From NCBI RefSeq assembly GCF_020829685.1, contig NZ_JAIVFR010000503.1, positions 1 to 5,437 on the forward strand: a stretch of DNA of 5,437 nucleotides, read 5' to 3'. This DNA is from Nostoc sp. CHAB 5715 (GTDB lineage Bacteria > Cyanobacteriota > Cyanobacteriia > Cyanobacteriales > Nostocaceae). Shown here piece after piece: positions 5,117-5,437 of the stretch (positions are counted from its first letter, which is position 1; each line of letters begins with the position of its first letter). The notes under the pieces were generated by a model that saw nothing but the letters and a program-made list of their open reading frames with translations, was not told where the DNA came from and ran no database searches. The translations under genes were made by a program, and so were the position numbers.

Positions 5117-5144
5117 CTGACAAAATACATGAAATTAGTATGAG
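5117..5144 (+). promoter_or_regulatory. Weak candidate promoter of the coiled-coil gene
   Basis: CTGACA (5117-5122), a 16-base gap and TATGAG (5139-5144) give a plausible but imperfect -35/-10 pair about 60 bases before the ATG at 5203. The surrounding DNA is AT-rich, so chance matches are likely. Confidence 0.2.
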
Positions 5145-5202
5145 CGACAATAAAGTGTACCGGAAGCAACTTTATCGTCAAGGTGTTAGAGGTTAGAAGC
5201 TA

Positions 5203-5437
5203 ATGGGGCGATTCGAGAAGCAACCAGAAAACCCGAGAGTCAGAGGCGAGCTATCCAGAGCAGCAGAAAATGCTCTTTGGGCTGTAGTTGAAGACTTAGA
5301 AAATCTTCAGCAGAATGTCCTCAGAGGATTGCAGGAAGACGTAAAGCGGCTTCAGTCAGAAAAAAACCGATTATCTGACGACATTCAAAGCTTGCTAGAA
5401 GAAAAAGAGCATTTACAACGTAATTCTGTCATACTGA
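5203..5437 (+). CDS. 5' end of a coiled-coil protein gene (runs off the window)
   Basis: ATG at 5203 opens a frame that stays open to the last base: 78 complete codons. It begins MGRFEKQPENPRVRGELSRA and continues as a long amphipathic helix (AVVEDLENLQQNVLRGLQED, then KRLQSEKNRLSDDIQSLLEEKEHLQ) with hydrophobic residues in a heptad-like rhythm and many Glu, Gln and Lys. This is a coiled coil from about residue 20 onward. There is no signal peptide or membrane segment, so it is probably cytoplasmic or at the inner membrane face. A TAG in frame at 5194-5196 excludes a longer N-terminus, and AGAGG (5188-5192) lies 10 bases upstream as a modest ribosome binding site. I do not recognise the family; a structural or septum/filament-associated role is possible but unsupported. 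Confidence 0.8.
   Translation, partial: MGRFEKQPENPRVRGELSRAAENALWAVVEDLENLQQNVLRGLQEDVKRLQSEKNRLSDDIQSLLEEKEHLQRNSVIL

Overview
The window looks like an accessory, repeat-rich stretch of a filamentous (Nostocales-type) cyanobacterial chromosome. The signs are two HIP1 octamers (GCGATCGC at 2645-2652 and 4237-4244), a heptanucleotide STRR run (AATGCCC x4 at 4749-4776), several dispersed repeats ending in TAGGACTTACGC, and cyanobacterial-style proteins (tandem PPC domains with Ca-loop-like inserts; a zinc ribbon + membrane + TPR protein next to an exported FecR-like protein). This assignment is inference from style; no search was run.

Layout. 1-340: no gene; a degraded copy of a repeat terminus (5-34) and three inverted repeats, one of which (198-244) could end transcription of the leftward gene. 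341-1177, minus: a two-PPC-domain protein with a proline-rich tail and a strong ribosome binding site. 1178-1780: no gene; a cluster of nested inverted repeats at 1358-1436 that could fold as a leader RNA of the PPC gene, a 9-bp tandem repeat, and a 99-bp palindromic repeat (1687-1785). 1816-1908: a 93-bp MITE-like element directly upstream of a plus-strand gene pair.

The gene pair at 1948-3845 is the most informative part. The conventional ORF starts at 2161, but the same frame is open upstream to 1903 and encodes a four-cysteine zinc ribbon and an acidic linker, with no ATG, GTG or TTG available. The first gene therefore seems to have lost its start, or to be wrongly truncated if called from 2161. 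It overlaps by ATGA a second gene for an exported protein with a FecR-like region, an Ig/FN3-like region and C-terminal TPR-like helices. A plausible reading is a membrane-anchored TPR scaffold working with a periplasmic or envelope partner.

3846-5202 has no gene. It holds a 365-bp element with 41-bp terminal inverted repeats (39/41) enclosing ten 21-bp tandem repeats, then a mosaic of hairpins and short repeats including a terminator-like hairpin (4651-4682) and a 25-bp hairpin repeated 144 bp later. A coiled-coil protein gene begins at 5203 and runs off the right end.
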